Below are positions 1 through 7,800 of a DNA stretch of 12,999 nt, piece after piece. Under the pieces are notes generated by a model that was given only the letters and a program-made list of their open reading frames with translations, did not search any database and was not told where the DNA came from. Made by a program: the position numbers and the translations under genes. Source of the DNA: Saccoglossus kowalevskii (lineage: Eukaryota > Hemichordata > Enteropneusta > Harrimaniidae); the NCBI RefSeq assembly GCF_000003605.2, contig NW_003134343.1, forward strand, positions 169,075 to 182,073, given 5' to 3'. Every line of letters starts with the position of its first letter. Position 1 is the stretch's first letter.

Positions 1-66
1 TAATAATTTCAAAATAAAGCAGATTTTATCACCAAAGTAGTTGCAGTCAATATAGAGATGACTTAC

Positions 67-213
67 CCAGATTGATTGTTGTCAGGTTCCCTGCATTGAC
101 AAAGAAATGTGTTCTGAACAGATCACCAAACCCTCCTTTTGCTGGGTTAAATGGTAGGGGGCTATAAACATGTAAACCAGTTGCCCAGTAGGCTTCGCTA
201 CCAACTGCATCAC
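67..213 (-). CDS. SAMM50: SAMM50 exon 10 (residues 372-421), late barrel strands; last exon in the window
   Basis: The acceptor TTTCTAG ends at 214 and the donor is GTAAGT from 66; length 147 bases, phase 1 at both ends. It contains [17 protein letters not shown] and [16 protein letters not shown], matching the family GEAYWAxGLHLYTPLPF and ELFRTHFFLNAGNL. The final strands, with the C-terminal beta-signal, are missing because the window ends in the next intron. Confidence 0.97.
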
Positions 214-3200
214 CTAGAAAGGAAAATAAAATTGTGTTTAATTCTAAAAACATTTGACAATTCATTATAAATACATGTACATGGTATTTCATTTCTAATA
301 CAATGAATAATAATTGGATCCCCAGGTATGTTTTTTGCCAACTAAATAAACTGAACACCAGCTTACCTTTACATCTAAACAATGAAACAGCCTGTCATAG
401 TTTTCCCATTTAATCAAAAGCGTTCTATCCAAAATTATTTTTACAAAATAAGAACAAATATATGAATATCATTGACGAGTGCAAACGTCAACTTCAAGTT
501 TTGAAAAAAGGCAGAAATTCCAGTGAAAATCATGAAAACTTATTTTAAACAAGGCTGAAAATCAGTTGATTACGTTGTGTTACTCATGTAATTGATCTCT
601 TGGTTTAGAGTATTGAGCAATTTCATTGTATAAATATTGTAACCGTCATTTGGCATAGTAATTTTATATTTTTAAACCATTCTTGGAAGTACATGACAAC
701 TGAGTAACCATCTTCCTATCATAATCCCAATTTTATGCACCGTCAACAATCACAATCTGGACACTTTAAAAATGTTCCTCAATAAATTTGCTCAGTTTGA
801 GGCGCACTCACCCAATGTCTGGGCATCTTCCATTAAATGATTTTAGTTTTCAACTCTAAGATAATCTTTACTGAAGTGATCTATTATAAGTATGAAGCAA
901 CAACTACTTCACTGAAGATGGTCATAAACTTTGACCCAAATGTAATGCCAAAATGAAGAATGTTTGGTGGGAAAACAAGTGACATATTTCTTACCATCTT
1001 GATGAGGTCCGATGCCTCGGAGCATGAAACCACGAACAGAGTTGGGTCCTCCCAGAAAGAATCTGTCTAAAATATTTGACTTTGTCTTCTCCAGTGGCTT
1101 CAACATTCCACCAGATAAGGAACAGGATACCACCTATCGAGTGAGCAAGAAAAACAGAAAGTCCATAGCATCAAGGGCCAAATGATTTCCCAAACTTTCT
1201 TGCACTTCCCCCAAGACATTTTGACCCTTAATTCAGGCCAGCATCATCACCAAAGCTCAAATTAACACTATCATCTCAGCTTTAACTACATGTATTTGTT
1301 TTATCGCCGTTTCTTTTTGCAGGTAGCTTGTCACAAATTTATACCAATACAGGAAACATTACACACACACACACATTATCAACCGCAGTATACTTACGAT
1401 ATCCCAGAATAATTTCTGATTCAATTGTAATTCCATTTCTTCTTTGAAGAATTTGATATCGCCCCCTGTATAGCCTGCTAATTCTTGATTTAATTTGAGT
1501 AGATATCCACTGGATGGCAAGACGTTTTCATCCCGTGTATCACGTGTGTATGTATGCTACAATAAGACAAGTCAAAACATTCATTTTATCTTTGTCACAA
1601 ACAAGCTAATTTCACCGCCAGCATTTTTTGAATTTAAATTCTTTATCTGATACATATGTATGTTTTGACATAAATAAGAAATTTATTTTTATGGTTGTGA
1701 TTATCAATTTGGACAGACTAGATGATGCCATGCTGATGTGAATCTATTTCGGTCCATCAAATAGAAAAAGTGAAAAACATAAAAGAGATAAATTCAAGCA
1801 CTGAAAAGGTTCAAAGCATGATGCATGATGGTGATATGATAAGATATGTGCAATAAAAGACAATTCCACCTTTCCCATTAAAAAAAAAAATTGCATAATT
1901 ATTTGATATATATAAAATTGGCATTGATATATATATAAAAATATACTATAGATTGCAAGAAGACAATCTTACTTTAAGGCATGATTTCAGTGTATGACCA
2001 GCTTCCTCTCTGACTGCAAATGAAGAAGTTCTCAGGCAAGATAATTCTCTCCAAACACCTTCCCATCGTAGTGACTGACGACCAATGAAACTGGGGAACT
2101 ATTGGAAGAATAAAACATAGTTAAACCAGTTTTATCTGGTATGGGGTATGAGATCATCTAACAAGTTCAAGATCTAAGAAGAAAGAAGATCTGATTTGAT
2201 GTTTGCATACAACATTTTAAAATCAACTGAACATCTGAAAGTTCTCAACATTGAATGTCACTGTTGTCTCGCTTCATGTGCAAATTGCAAGTGACTGGAT
2301 GGCTTGACTAACACATAGTGCACTTTTGTCACAGTCATTTTCATGTCTGTGGATGCAATGAATATTACCGGTACACTCATCCGCACTGGCTTACCGAAAG
2401 ATCTAGTGATATTCCTTTGTCTGTCTGTTTATATCCACTAGGTAGGTAATCTGCCATCATCTTGAAACCACTTGCTGTAATACTGTAATGTAACATTGGA
2501 TATTAAGTGAGAACTGAAGAAAGCTATTGCCACTAAGGCGGCCAGACGAGACAAGAAAATATTCTTTTCATGTCAGCAAGCCAGGTTATGCCAAGAATTG
2601 TACTACCGTTAACATTTTTTTATTTTGCATCTCTTGCATAAATGAGAGCATAAAATTGTATCATTCAGAATAGAGTTGATGTCTTGTCTTAGCTATCTTG
2701 TTGATACATCATTCGTCGGCAATAATGCCATGATTCATTTACATCTCTGCATTTTTAAATGCAGGTGTACAATAAATTATGGCACTAAAAGCACTGATAT
2801 CAACTTACCATTTGTCAAGGTCTGCTTGGATTGGTTTGATGAATGAGGCTTGATAAGATGTTGACTTACGGCTTCCATACGAGTACTCAGAAACAAGTTT
2901 TTCAGCACGGCCAAACACGTTAGGCATTTTTACTCCCACGACCTATACAAAACAAGCATTGAATAAAAGTGTACTGGGGTACTGACATGATTCTAGGGCC
3001 TAATATGACGCAAACAGGCAACTGATTTTCACTGCAATATAACTATAAGTTGAAATTAAAGGGGAAGTCTTTCAATCCCCGGGATTGCATCATTGAAATA
3101 TGAGGCATTTATACTATTCTTTCTCCTATTTGTATTAGCTGACCTCAACTGTTCTACATTCTACTAAAAAAATCCTTTCCATGATCAGATTCCAAATACA

Positions 3201-6200
3201 AAATCATATTTTTTTAAACAAAATAAATGATGATTTTTTAAAATATCAAGTACCGTATTACCCCGGGCACGCGCCCCTCTCTGGGCAAGCGCCCACCCCG
3301 TTTTCACAAAAGTTACATGTTGGGGACATCCTCGGTTAAACGCCCAGGGTGATTTTTAGCCAAGAACAGGGTCAACAATAAAGTTTTATTTATCAAAAAC
3401 AAACGCGTTTGATTTATTTAAATAGTGTGTTTGTTACGGTAGTTCTCTTTTTGGAGTGTGTGGTGACCCTGAAAAGGGCCGTTTTGTTTTTGTTTTTACG
3501 TAAAAACTCATTGGAACTTAACAACGTAAGATGAATCACGCAGCATGTGGCGCACACGTTCTGCTTTCTCTTCATTCACGATGAATCCAATATTGCAATA
3601 ATCCATACCTTGGTTAGGAATGGTTTGAAGCACTTAGCTTTGGTTTCAAAACGTAGCATTTCGCTGACTGTGAATCCATAACAGGAGCTAACACTTTTGA
3701 GACATCACGTCGTAAACTTGCTACTTTCTTTCCATCCTTCATCACAGCTATGTCATTACGGTCATGTGTATTATTTTTCTGTCGTTGAAAAAAAAACATT
3801 TTGCCGACCTCGAGTCCATTACGATGCTGGGAACTTGTTGCATCATCGTTATTTTTGTAATTTTGTCATGTGCGTGAATAAATCATGTTAATGAGGTCGA
3901 CCAGAGTTTATTTTCAGTCTGTTTTTTATGTATCGCCATTTGGATATGTTTATGTATTCACAATAGTTTGTAAACATTTCACATCAGTAATAAAAGGTTT
4001 ATTTGTTTCATAACCCTGTCTGCTATTCTTCAGTAATTACGATGCGATGCATCAAATTATGCTAATGAGGTCATCGTCATCTTGGATTACAAGCGGTAGT
4101 TTTTCCCAGCCGTTTCGACTTGCACTGATCACGGTTACTAAAAAAGTAACCGTGCATTGATTACAATACTTATCATACTTTGTAGCCAATTTCAGTGAGT
4201 AATACAACTTCATTCGCTGACTTAAAACAAGTTTTATTTTTGAAATTCGACCCTGTGTCTCAGTGTTCCCACAGTTTTTGACCGAGTGCTCACGTTTATT
4301 GAAACCTTGCATAAATCAAGAAATAAGTATGTGTACAAAGTGTACGAAAGCATTCCTTTATTTGACCTTATCATACGATCACAAAAACAACTTTTTTAAA
4401 TCTTTTTTGGGGTGGTCCTCAGGTAAGCGCCCACCCCCAATTTTTCCCGATTTTGTATGTTCAGGTCCCTGGGCGCGTGCCCGGGGTAATACGGTAACAA
4501 GACTTTTTTTTTCATTTTACGTCATCAACTATTAGTCCCTTTTATGGTTTTTCTGTGACGATCACATATAACAACTATAATGTTAGCTTACCAAACTTCC
4601 TTCATTGTTGCCAACTAGAGTATGTATTCCTCCGGTTACTGATCTCATTTCTTTAACTTCAAATGTTACATTCAGTCCATCTGGATGTGCTTTGGGACCT
4701 GTAGAAATCATGTTAGAAGCTTACTGTAATTCGAGAATAGTATGTGTATGCAAGAATATAAAGTACAGTTGTCATAACAACAGATGCATAGTGAGGTGGT
4801 CAACATGATCACAATAATGCCTGAATACATTTAGCCACATTATTTTAACAACTGCATTAGTATACATTTTTAACCTTCTCATATGCAAATTAACCATTTT
4901 ATTCTCATGAATACACAAATAGAGAGACAGTCATTTATCATAGGATTCTCATTGGCACACATCTAGTACATACCCGGTACATCTTGCCAGTACCGATAAT
5001 TTAATCCACCAAAATTGGGAAAATGATGAATGATTTTTTACAATTTGTATCTAGACATTAATGTTTATAGTGGAATACACAGTACCGGTACATACAACAA
5101 TGAAATATACAGACAATTTATGAATCTGGAATAATATATGTTTCATAATCTAATCTATTTTTGAGCAGTTTTAGTGTTAAATTGTAATCACTACAATGAT
5201 AAAATACAATAGGTTTTGGTTTGAGAAATGAACACCATTTATTAGCTGATCTACCTCATGTAAAATTCAAAATGTTACTCTCTGGAAAGAAAAAATTTAG
5301 TAATTCAGAGTTTTTTTGGATGGTTATTAAAAACAAGTCAGTCACTGACACAAAATATTTTAACATATTCACTATTATTTCATTGTCGTTCATTTATTAA
5401 TCCTACTATCTGTTCACAACTTATTTTTGTACGGTTTCTGTATACACATTAATTTGTACTTGCGAAAACAATGATGTTTTATAGAGTGAAAATAAATTCT
5501 GATGCTATACTTGTTATTATTATACATCTATCTTTCACCGTAACGCCATAAGTTACAGCGTGCCGTAATTTAGCAGTATTTTACAGGGTATTTTTATCCT
5601 ACCATATTAGGAAATGCGAATTCCAAATATGGAATGATTACGCACATAAGCATCCTCTGATAGAAAACTTTGCAATACTTAGTATATCAAATCATATTCT
5701 AGGTGTGAATAAACATTCTTCATTCCTTACCGGTAGTAGACGAAGCAGACAAAAACAGGTTTTTTAACTCATGGAACACCTTTGCAATCAATAGAAAACT
5801 GGAGACCTAAGGGTCATGAGGGTGTGAGCACGCCCTCTAGAGGTGGGGTCCCATGTCTCACTATGAACATTGGCCATATTATATCGATATATATCTTAAT
5901 TTAGGTTTAAATATTCTAAATAACTGAGCTTTTGGGATCTTGTTTTCAAACGCATACATTTGTCACACTTCACTAAGATGTTAAATGCACACCATACCTT
6001 TATTTGTATCTATAAGGATTCCAACATTTTTAAAAATTCCTAGTTTTTCCATTTTAGCTCTGGCCTCAGTGGATTTTCTAATGACATCTTGTATACTTTC
6101 AGCTTGGAGAACATCTTTAGCAATGTTAGTCACTACATCAGACTTAGTCTTTGAGAGACCCTCGATATAAATATGTTCAACTTTAGCCTATGGGTAAAAC

Positions 6201-7597
6201 ACACACACAGACTGTTGAATCTTTGAATGTAAGTATCAACAGATTTTATGGTGACATTTTAATAATCTCAAAACATATGTATTTTAATAAACTAGGGGAT
6301 CGTGTAAAGTTTAAATGACTTCAACCCAATATATTGATTCTCTTATATAAGAGCTCTCTTACTAAATTACAATAGGAACTCAAAAAAAAAAACTGGCATC
6401 ACCAAACCAGAGAGTAAATAATTTGGTGACAGTCGTGTACAGATACAGATCATTTGTGATTGAATGATAATAATGTAATTACGTAAAATAAAACATGTAA
6501 AATAACCATATAACTCATTGTTTCCATGACAAATTCATCAACTTAAAACTTAAATATTTTTGTTTTGATTTTTTCAAGTTCTGATCTTTTTATTTGTAGT
6601 AGTCTAGCAAAATTTATTTTTCATGTTTTAGAATTTTGTTTGTGTTATTTTGGACTTTACACAGACTCTGTATTGTGTATGTGCCAAATAAAATATCCTA
6701 TCCTAAAACCCAGTAAATATGGTCAAAACATCAAAATAATGAAATGAAATGCCAGTGTGAAAAAAAAAAAAAAAAAAAAAAAAACGGTTTTACAGTACAT
6801 TGACGTCCTACCTTTTGGTTGTCTAATACCAATACATGTCCACGTTTACCATCAGGAGGTGGTGGTGGTATTCCTTGATGTGCAACCATTGCTGGGAAGG
6901 TTTCTGAGTCCAAAGTCTATAATAAAAAACTTTCAATATATAATGTCTAGTTGTACACAATTTTACTGACAAAGAAGCAAATTATATTTTCTGTAAGCAG
7001 GGCCAATACGCCTTGAACGATTAAAATTACAAAAATTACGATTTCTGTAATTTGCAGTTACTCAAACATCTTATTTTCCCTGTCATGTGTAAACTTTGAT
7101 TTCATCAAATTTCAAATAAAACCCGTCTAGTTTTTTGATAAACAAGGTAATAATTGATTATAATAATACTGTAATTGCACATCCATGATGATACAATCAT
7201 GTTTCATCCACCATCTGACACCCCTAACATCAACGCATGGCATAACAGAGTCAACCAGACTGTTTAATGTCCCAGTGGTTAAATTCTCTGTTCAGAATTT
7301 GTTTATAGTAAACTTTAAGTGTTGATTTATTTTAAGTACGCTAAATGAGCAAGTTTGATATTGCCTGATAAATATGAGCTCAAAATAACCTACTATGAAT
7401 TTCATACAATGGTCACGTTTACGCAAAACCATGCGTATTTTACGCATCAATGTCACATTGTATGCAAAAAAATAAACACAGTGCGTACTATATACGCAAA
7501 AAATACGACAATTTAATTTACTCTCACTAACCTCCTGATAGTGATCATTCGCTGACGCCAAACTAAACGGTCCATTCCAACACCGATTAACAAACAT
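67..7597 (-). CDS. SAMM50: SAMM50 homologue, mitochondrial SAM complex beta-barrel core; split gene, C-terminus outside window
   Basis: Ten exons join in phase (7597-7532, 6916-6812, 6187-5998, 4698-4592, 2942-2809, 2482-2395, 2098-1973, 1556-1398, 1133-995, 213-67), giving 420 codons plus one base; human SAMM50 is about 469 residues, so one or more final exons lie beyond position 1. All complete introns are GT-AG. The family (Sam50/Omp85) sits in the mitochondrial outer membrane, inserts beta-barrel precursors such as VDAC and TOM40, and in animals also joins the MICOS bridge to the inner membrane. Residues 1-57 form a low-complexity N-terminus with five prolines (39-43). About 58-152 is the single POTRA domain. 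From about 155 onward is the barrel, including the Omp85 loop-6 signature VRGF at 358-361. Recognition rests on segments such as [24 protein letters not shown] and [12 protein letters not shown]. No internal stop or frameshift was seen. The gene is probably functional. Confidence 0.96.
214..994 (-). other. SAMM50 intron 9
   Basis: AT-rich intron of 781 bases with GTAAG donor and TTTCTAG acceptor in gene orientation. I see no coding segment, RNA gene or element boundary in it. Confidence 0.85.
995..1133 (-). CDS. SAMM50: SAMM50 exon 9 (residues 326-371), loop-6 VRGF signature
   Basis: The acceptor GATAG ends at 1134 and the donor is GTAAG from 994; length 139 bases, leaving in phase 1. It encodes [19 protein letters not shown], then [20 protein letters not shown] is the Omp85 loop-6 motif that folds back into the barrel and is needed for function across the superfamily; the arginine is residue 359. 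Confidence 0.97.
1134..1972 (-). other. SAMM50 introns 8 and 7 around exon 8
   Basis: Intron 8 (1134-1397) contains a short (AC)n run at about 1360-1375 on the plus strand. Intron 7 (1557-1972) is AT-rich and contains a TA-rich stretch at about 1905-1950. Nothing else is recognisable. Confidence 0.75.
1398..1556 (-). CDS. SAMM50: SAMM50 exon 8 (residues 273-325), barrel strands
   Basis: The acceptor TTGTAG ends at 1557 and the donor is GTAAGTA from 1397; length 159 bases, phase 0 at both ends. It contains [20 protein letters not shown] then [15 protein letters not shown]. The [11 protein letters not shown] block is among the most conserved in animal SAMM50 proteins. Confidence 0.97.
1973..2098 (-). 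CDS. SAMM50: SAMM50 exon 7 (residues 231-272), barrel strands
   Basis: The acceptor CAATAG ends at 2099 and the donor is GTAAGA from 1972; length 126 bases, phase 0 at both ends. It contains [20 protein letters not shown] and [10 protein letters not shown], matching the family [31 protein letters not shown]. Confidence 0.96.
2099..2808 (-). other. SAMM50 introns 6 and 5 around exon 6
   Basis: Intron 6 (2099-2394) holds one copy of the palindrome TACCGGTA at 2366-2373, 22 bases from the donor. Intron 5 (2483-2808) is plain AT-rich sequence. No RNA gene was recognised. Confidence 0.75.
2395..2482 (-). CDS. SAMM50: SAMM50 exon 6 (residues 201-230), barrel strands
   Basis: Length 88 bases, entering in phase 2 and leaving in phase 0 with donor GTAAGC from 2394. 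There are two tandem acceptor AGs, CATTACAG and TATTACAG, eight bases apart. Only the upstream AG (exon start 2482) keeps the frame with exon 5, giving the junction residue Cys 201 followed by [16 protein letters not shown]. It ends KGISLDLS, which joins FPSFIG in exon 7. Confidence 0.9.
2809..2942 (-). CDS. SAMM50: SAMM50 exon 5 (residues 157-200), early barrel strands
   Basis: The acceptor TATAG ends at 2943 and the donor is GTAAGT from 2808; length 134 bases, leaving in phase 2. It starts [16 protein letters not shown], matching the family VLGLKLPNLLGRAEK, followed by [19 protein letters not shown], the first transmembrane beta strands. Confidence 0.96.
3251..3276 (+). repeat. Left terminal inverted repeat of the intron 4 transposon
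   Basis: Perfect 26-base inverse match to 4471-4496. It contains its own GGGC/GCCC stem at 3265-3276. The next base (3277) already differs from the right end. Confidence 0.93.
3265..3345 (+). repeat. Iterated GG..CGCCC motifs, left subterminal region of the transposon
   Basis: Three related 12-mers occur in the same orientation: GGGCACGCGCCC (3265-3276, inside the TIR), GGGCAAGCGCCC (3283-3294) and GGTTAAACGCCC (3334-3345). Another copy, AGGTAAGCGCCC, lies near the right end at 4421-4432. Such subterminal iterations are often transposase-binding sites. That role is inferred here. Confidence 0.6.
3508..3865 (-). pseudogene. Broken HIRAN-like coding fragment inside the transposon
   Basis: On the minus strand an open frame from about 3865 to its stop near 3614 includes [35 protein letters not shown] and [13 protein letters not shown]. 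This follows the HIRAN pattern of a Gly-Glu-Val strand, an Asn/His-Asp-x-Asn-x-Ile-x-Val turn, a (D)G-x-x-V strand and a Lys/Arg-rich helix ending near LAPLMD, as in HLTF. A second open stretch in another frame (about 3636-3508) reads [20 protein letters not shown], then [13 protein letters not shown] and a stop, and could be its C-terminal continuation after a frameshift. HIRAN domains bind 3'-OH single-stranded DNA ends. The assignment is by motif memory only. Whether the fragment belonged to the transposon or was captured is unknown. Confidence 0.45.
4471..4496 (-). repeat. Right terminal inverted repeat of the intron 4 transposon
   Basis: Perfect inverse of 3251-3276, reading GGGCGCGTGCCCGGGGTAAT then ACGGTA on the plus strand. 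Confidence 0.93.
4592..4698 (-). CDS. SAMM50: SAMM50 exon 4 (residues 121-156), end of POTRA and entry to the barrel
   Basis: The acceptor CTACAG ends at 4699 and the donor is GTAAGC from 4591; length 107 bases, entering in phase 1 and leaving in phase 0. It contains [15 protein letters not shown] and [10 protein letters not shown], matching the family VTFEVxExxxxTG and VGNNEGS motifs. The following intron carries the inverted-repeat transposon at 3251-4496, whose right end is only 95 bases from this donor. Confidence 0.95.
4699..5997 (-). other. SAMM50 intron 3
   Basis: 1299 AT-rich bases without coding signal. Plus-strand landmarks are TACCGGTA at 5083-5090 and 5728-5735, related half-sites near 4974 and 4989, paired CArG boxes at 5602-5632, and a perfect palindrome CCTCTAGAGG at 5834-5843. 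The palindrome lies in a slightly GC-richer patch (5800-5860) that may be a repeat remnant. Confidence 0.75.
5602..5636. promoter_or_regulatory. Paired consensus SRF CArG boxes with overlapping TEAD-like motif
   Basis: CCATATTAGG (5602-5611) and CCAAATATGG (5623-5632) both match CC(A/T)6GG exactly. Their starts are 21 bases apart, about two helical turns. GGAATG, a TEAD (MCAT) core, follows directly at 5631-5636. Paired CArG boxes are typical of SRF/MRTF-controlled muscle and cytoskeletal enhancers. Function here is inferred; AT-rich DNA makes chance CArG boxes more likely. Confidence 0.4.
5998..6187 (-). CDS. SAMM50: SAMM50 exon 3 (residues 58-120), first part of the POTRA domain
   Basis: The acceptor TAG ends at 6188 and the donor is GTATGG from 5997; length 190 bases, ending in phase 1. 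It begins [19 protein letters not shown], matching the family pattern VxHVxxxGLxRTKxD. It continues through an amphipathic helix to [16 protein letters not shown], which matches the conserved LGIFRxVxxLID. This covers the first strand and two helices of the single POTRA domain, which faces the intermembrane space in Sam50. Confidence 0.95.
6188..6811 (-). other. SAMM50 intron 2, with a 25-base homopolymer
   Basis: 624 AT-rich bases. A pure A run of 25 on the plus strand (6760-6784) lies close to the exon 2 donor, and a short (AC)n tract sits at about 6199-6210. AATAAA occurs at 6687-6692 on the plus strand but about 70 bases before the A run, too far for a normal retrocopy tail. No gene seen. 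Confidence 0.75.
6760..6784 (+). repeat. Poly-A homopolymer (25 bases)
   Basis: An uninterrupted adenine run. On the gene strand it is a poly-T tract 27 bases after the exon 2 donor. Confidence 0.95.
6812..6916 (-). CDS. SAMM50: SAMM50 exon 2 (residues 23-57), proline-rich N-terminal segment
   Basis: The acceptor is ATTATAG before 6916 and the donor is GTAGGAC from 6811; length 105 bases, phase 0 at both ends. It encodes [15 protein letters not shown], then a run of five prolines, then a basic stretch ending VLVLDNQK. It leads directly into the POTRA exon. Family members have a divergent, acidic or flexible cytosolic N-terminus here. A 25-base adenine run on the plus strand lies 27 bases beyond the donor. 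Confidence 0.88.
6917..7531 (-). other. SAMM50 intron 1
   Basis: 615 bases, donor GTTAGTG, acceptor ATTATAG. Its promoter-proximal part carries the TACGCA-rich cluster annotated separately. No coding signal other than chance read-through from exon 1. Confidence 0.75.
7420..7506. repeat. Cluster of TGCGTA/TACGCA inverted pairs
   Basis: ATGCGTA-TTT-TACGCAT (7431-7447) is a perfect 7-base inverted repeat with a 3-base loop. TGCGTA-CTATA-TACGCA (7482-7498) is a second, 6-base pair. Single TTTACGCAAAA and TATACGCAAAA sites flank them. The cluster lies within about 110 bases of exon 1 and could be a bZIP-type regulatory cluster or a transposon remnant. Confidence 0.55.
7532..7597 (-). CDS. SAMM50: SAMM50 exon 1 (residues 1-22), start codon exon
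   Basis: The exon begins at ATG 7597-7595 and reads [20 protein letters not shown] then QE. The donor is GTTAGTG at 7531, phase 0. The start is supported by an in-frame TGA at 7615-7613 with no other ATG between them. The N-terminus is not conserved in the family, so the assignment rests on the in-phase join to exon 2 and the upstream stop. A non-coding first exon further upstream cannot be excluded. Confidence 0.78.
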
Positions 7598-7800
7598 GCC
7601 GAATGTACAAATTCAGTAACACGTGTACCTGACTAACACGTATTCCACTCTCACAAGGCCACTGAGAAATTGACAACTTTTTTTTTTCTCTGCGTCTCTG
7701 AACAATAAATTTAAGCCAATTGGAAACACCAACAATTTTGACGCGATGGCTGATAACCACGTGCGAATAGAGCACATGGTAGTGATAACATGGAGAAGCC
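7598..7800 (-). promoter_or_regulatory. Likely SAMM50 5'UTR and promoter region
   Basis: This is the sequence directly upstream of the start ATG. It contains two perfect CACGTG E-boxes at 7620-7625 and 7758-7763. USF/MYC/TFE-type factors binding CACGTG commonly act at nuclear genes for mitochondrial proteins. No TATA box or clear transcription start was identified. An upstream ATG at 7775 opens a 62-codon frame that ends at 7587 and overlaps the SAMM50 start in a different frame; it could act as a uORF if transcribed. Confidence 0.5.

Larger units (their letters stand above)
3251..4496. mobile_element. DNA transposon with perfect 26-bp terminal inverted repeats, probably non-autonomous
   Basis: The left end (3251-3276) begins TACCGTATTACCCCGGGCAC and is exactly reverse-complementary to the right end (4471-4496), all 26 bases. 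The outermost TA on both sides would fit a TA target duplication, as in Tc1/mariner-type elements. That class is an inference; no transposase is visible. At 1246 bp with only a broken ORF it is likely non-autonomous. A near-miss direct repeat CAAG lies beside both ends but is offset by one base on the right. The CpG-rich termini contrast with the surrounding intron, which points to a fairly recent insertion. Confidence 0.85.
2943..4591 (-). other. SAMM50 intron 4, containing an inverted-repeat transposon
   Basis: At 1649 bases this is the longest intron. About three quarters of it is the transposon at 3251-4496. The original intron sequence on either side (2943-3250 and 4497-4591) is AT-rich and shows nothing else. 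The element interrupts neither splice site, so it should be removed with the intron. Confidence 0.85.

Noticed and set aside
4052-4535. 86- and 90-codon overlapping frames within the transposon
   Set aside because: They overlap on opposite strands and one runs out through the TIR. No family likeness; the minus-strand one could be part of the decayed element but cannot be supported.
6565-6784. Possible retrocopy ending in the 25-base A run
   Set aside because: AATAAA is about 70 bases before the run, no target duplication was found, and the body has no coding likeness.
6731-6969. Two frames through the poly-A run
   Set aside because: Homopolymer translations (poly-Lys, poly-Phe). The minus one only borrows SAMM50 exon 2.
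7292-7531. Extension of the exon 1 frame into intron 1
   Set aside because: The frame stays open past the GTTAGTG donor, but SAMM50 homology resumes only in exon 2, so this part is intronic.
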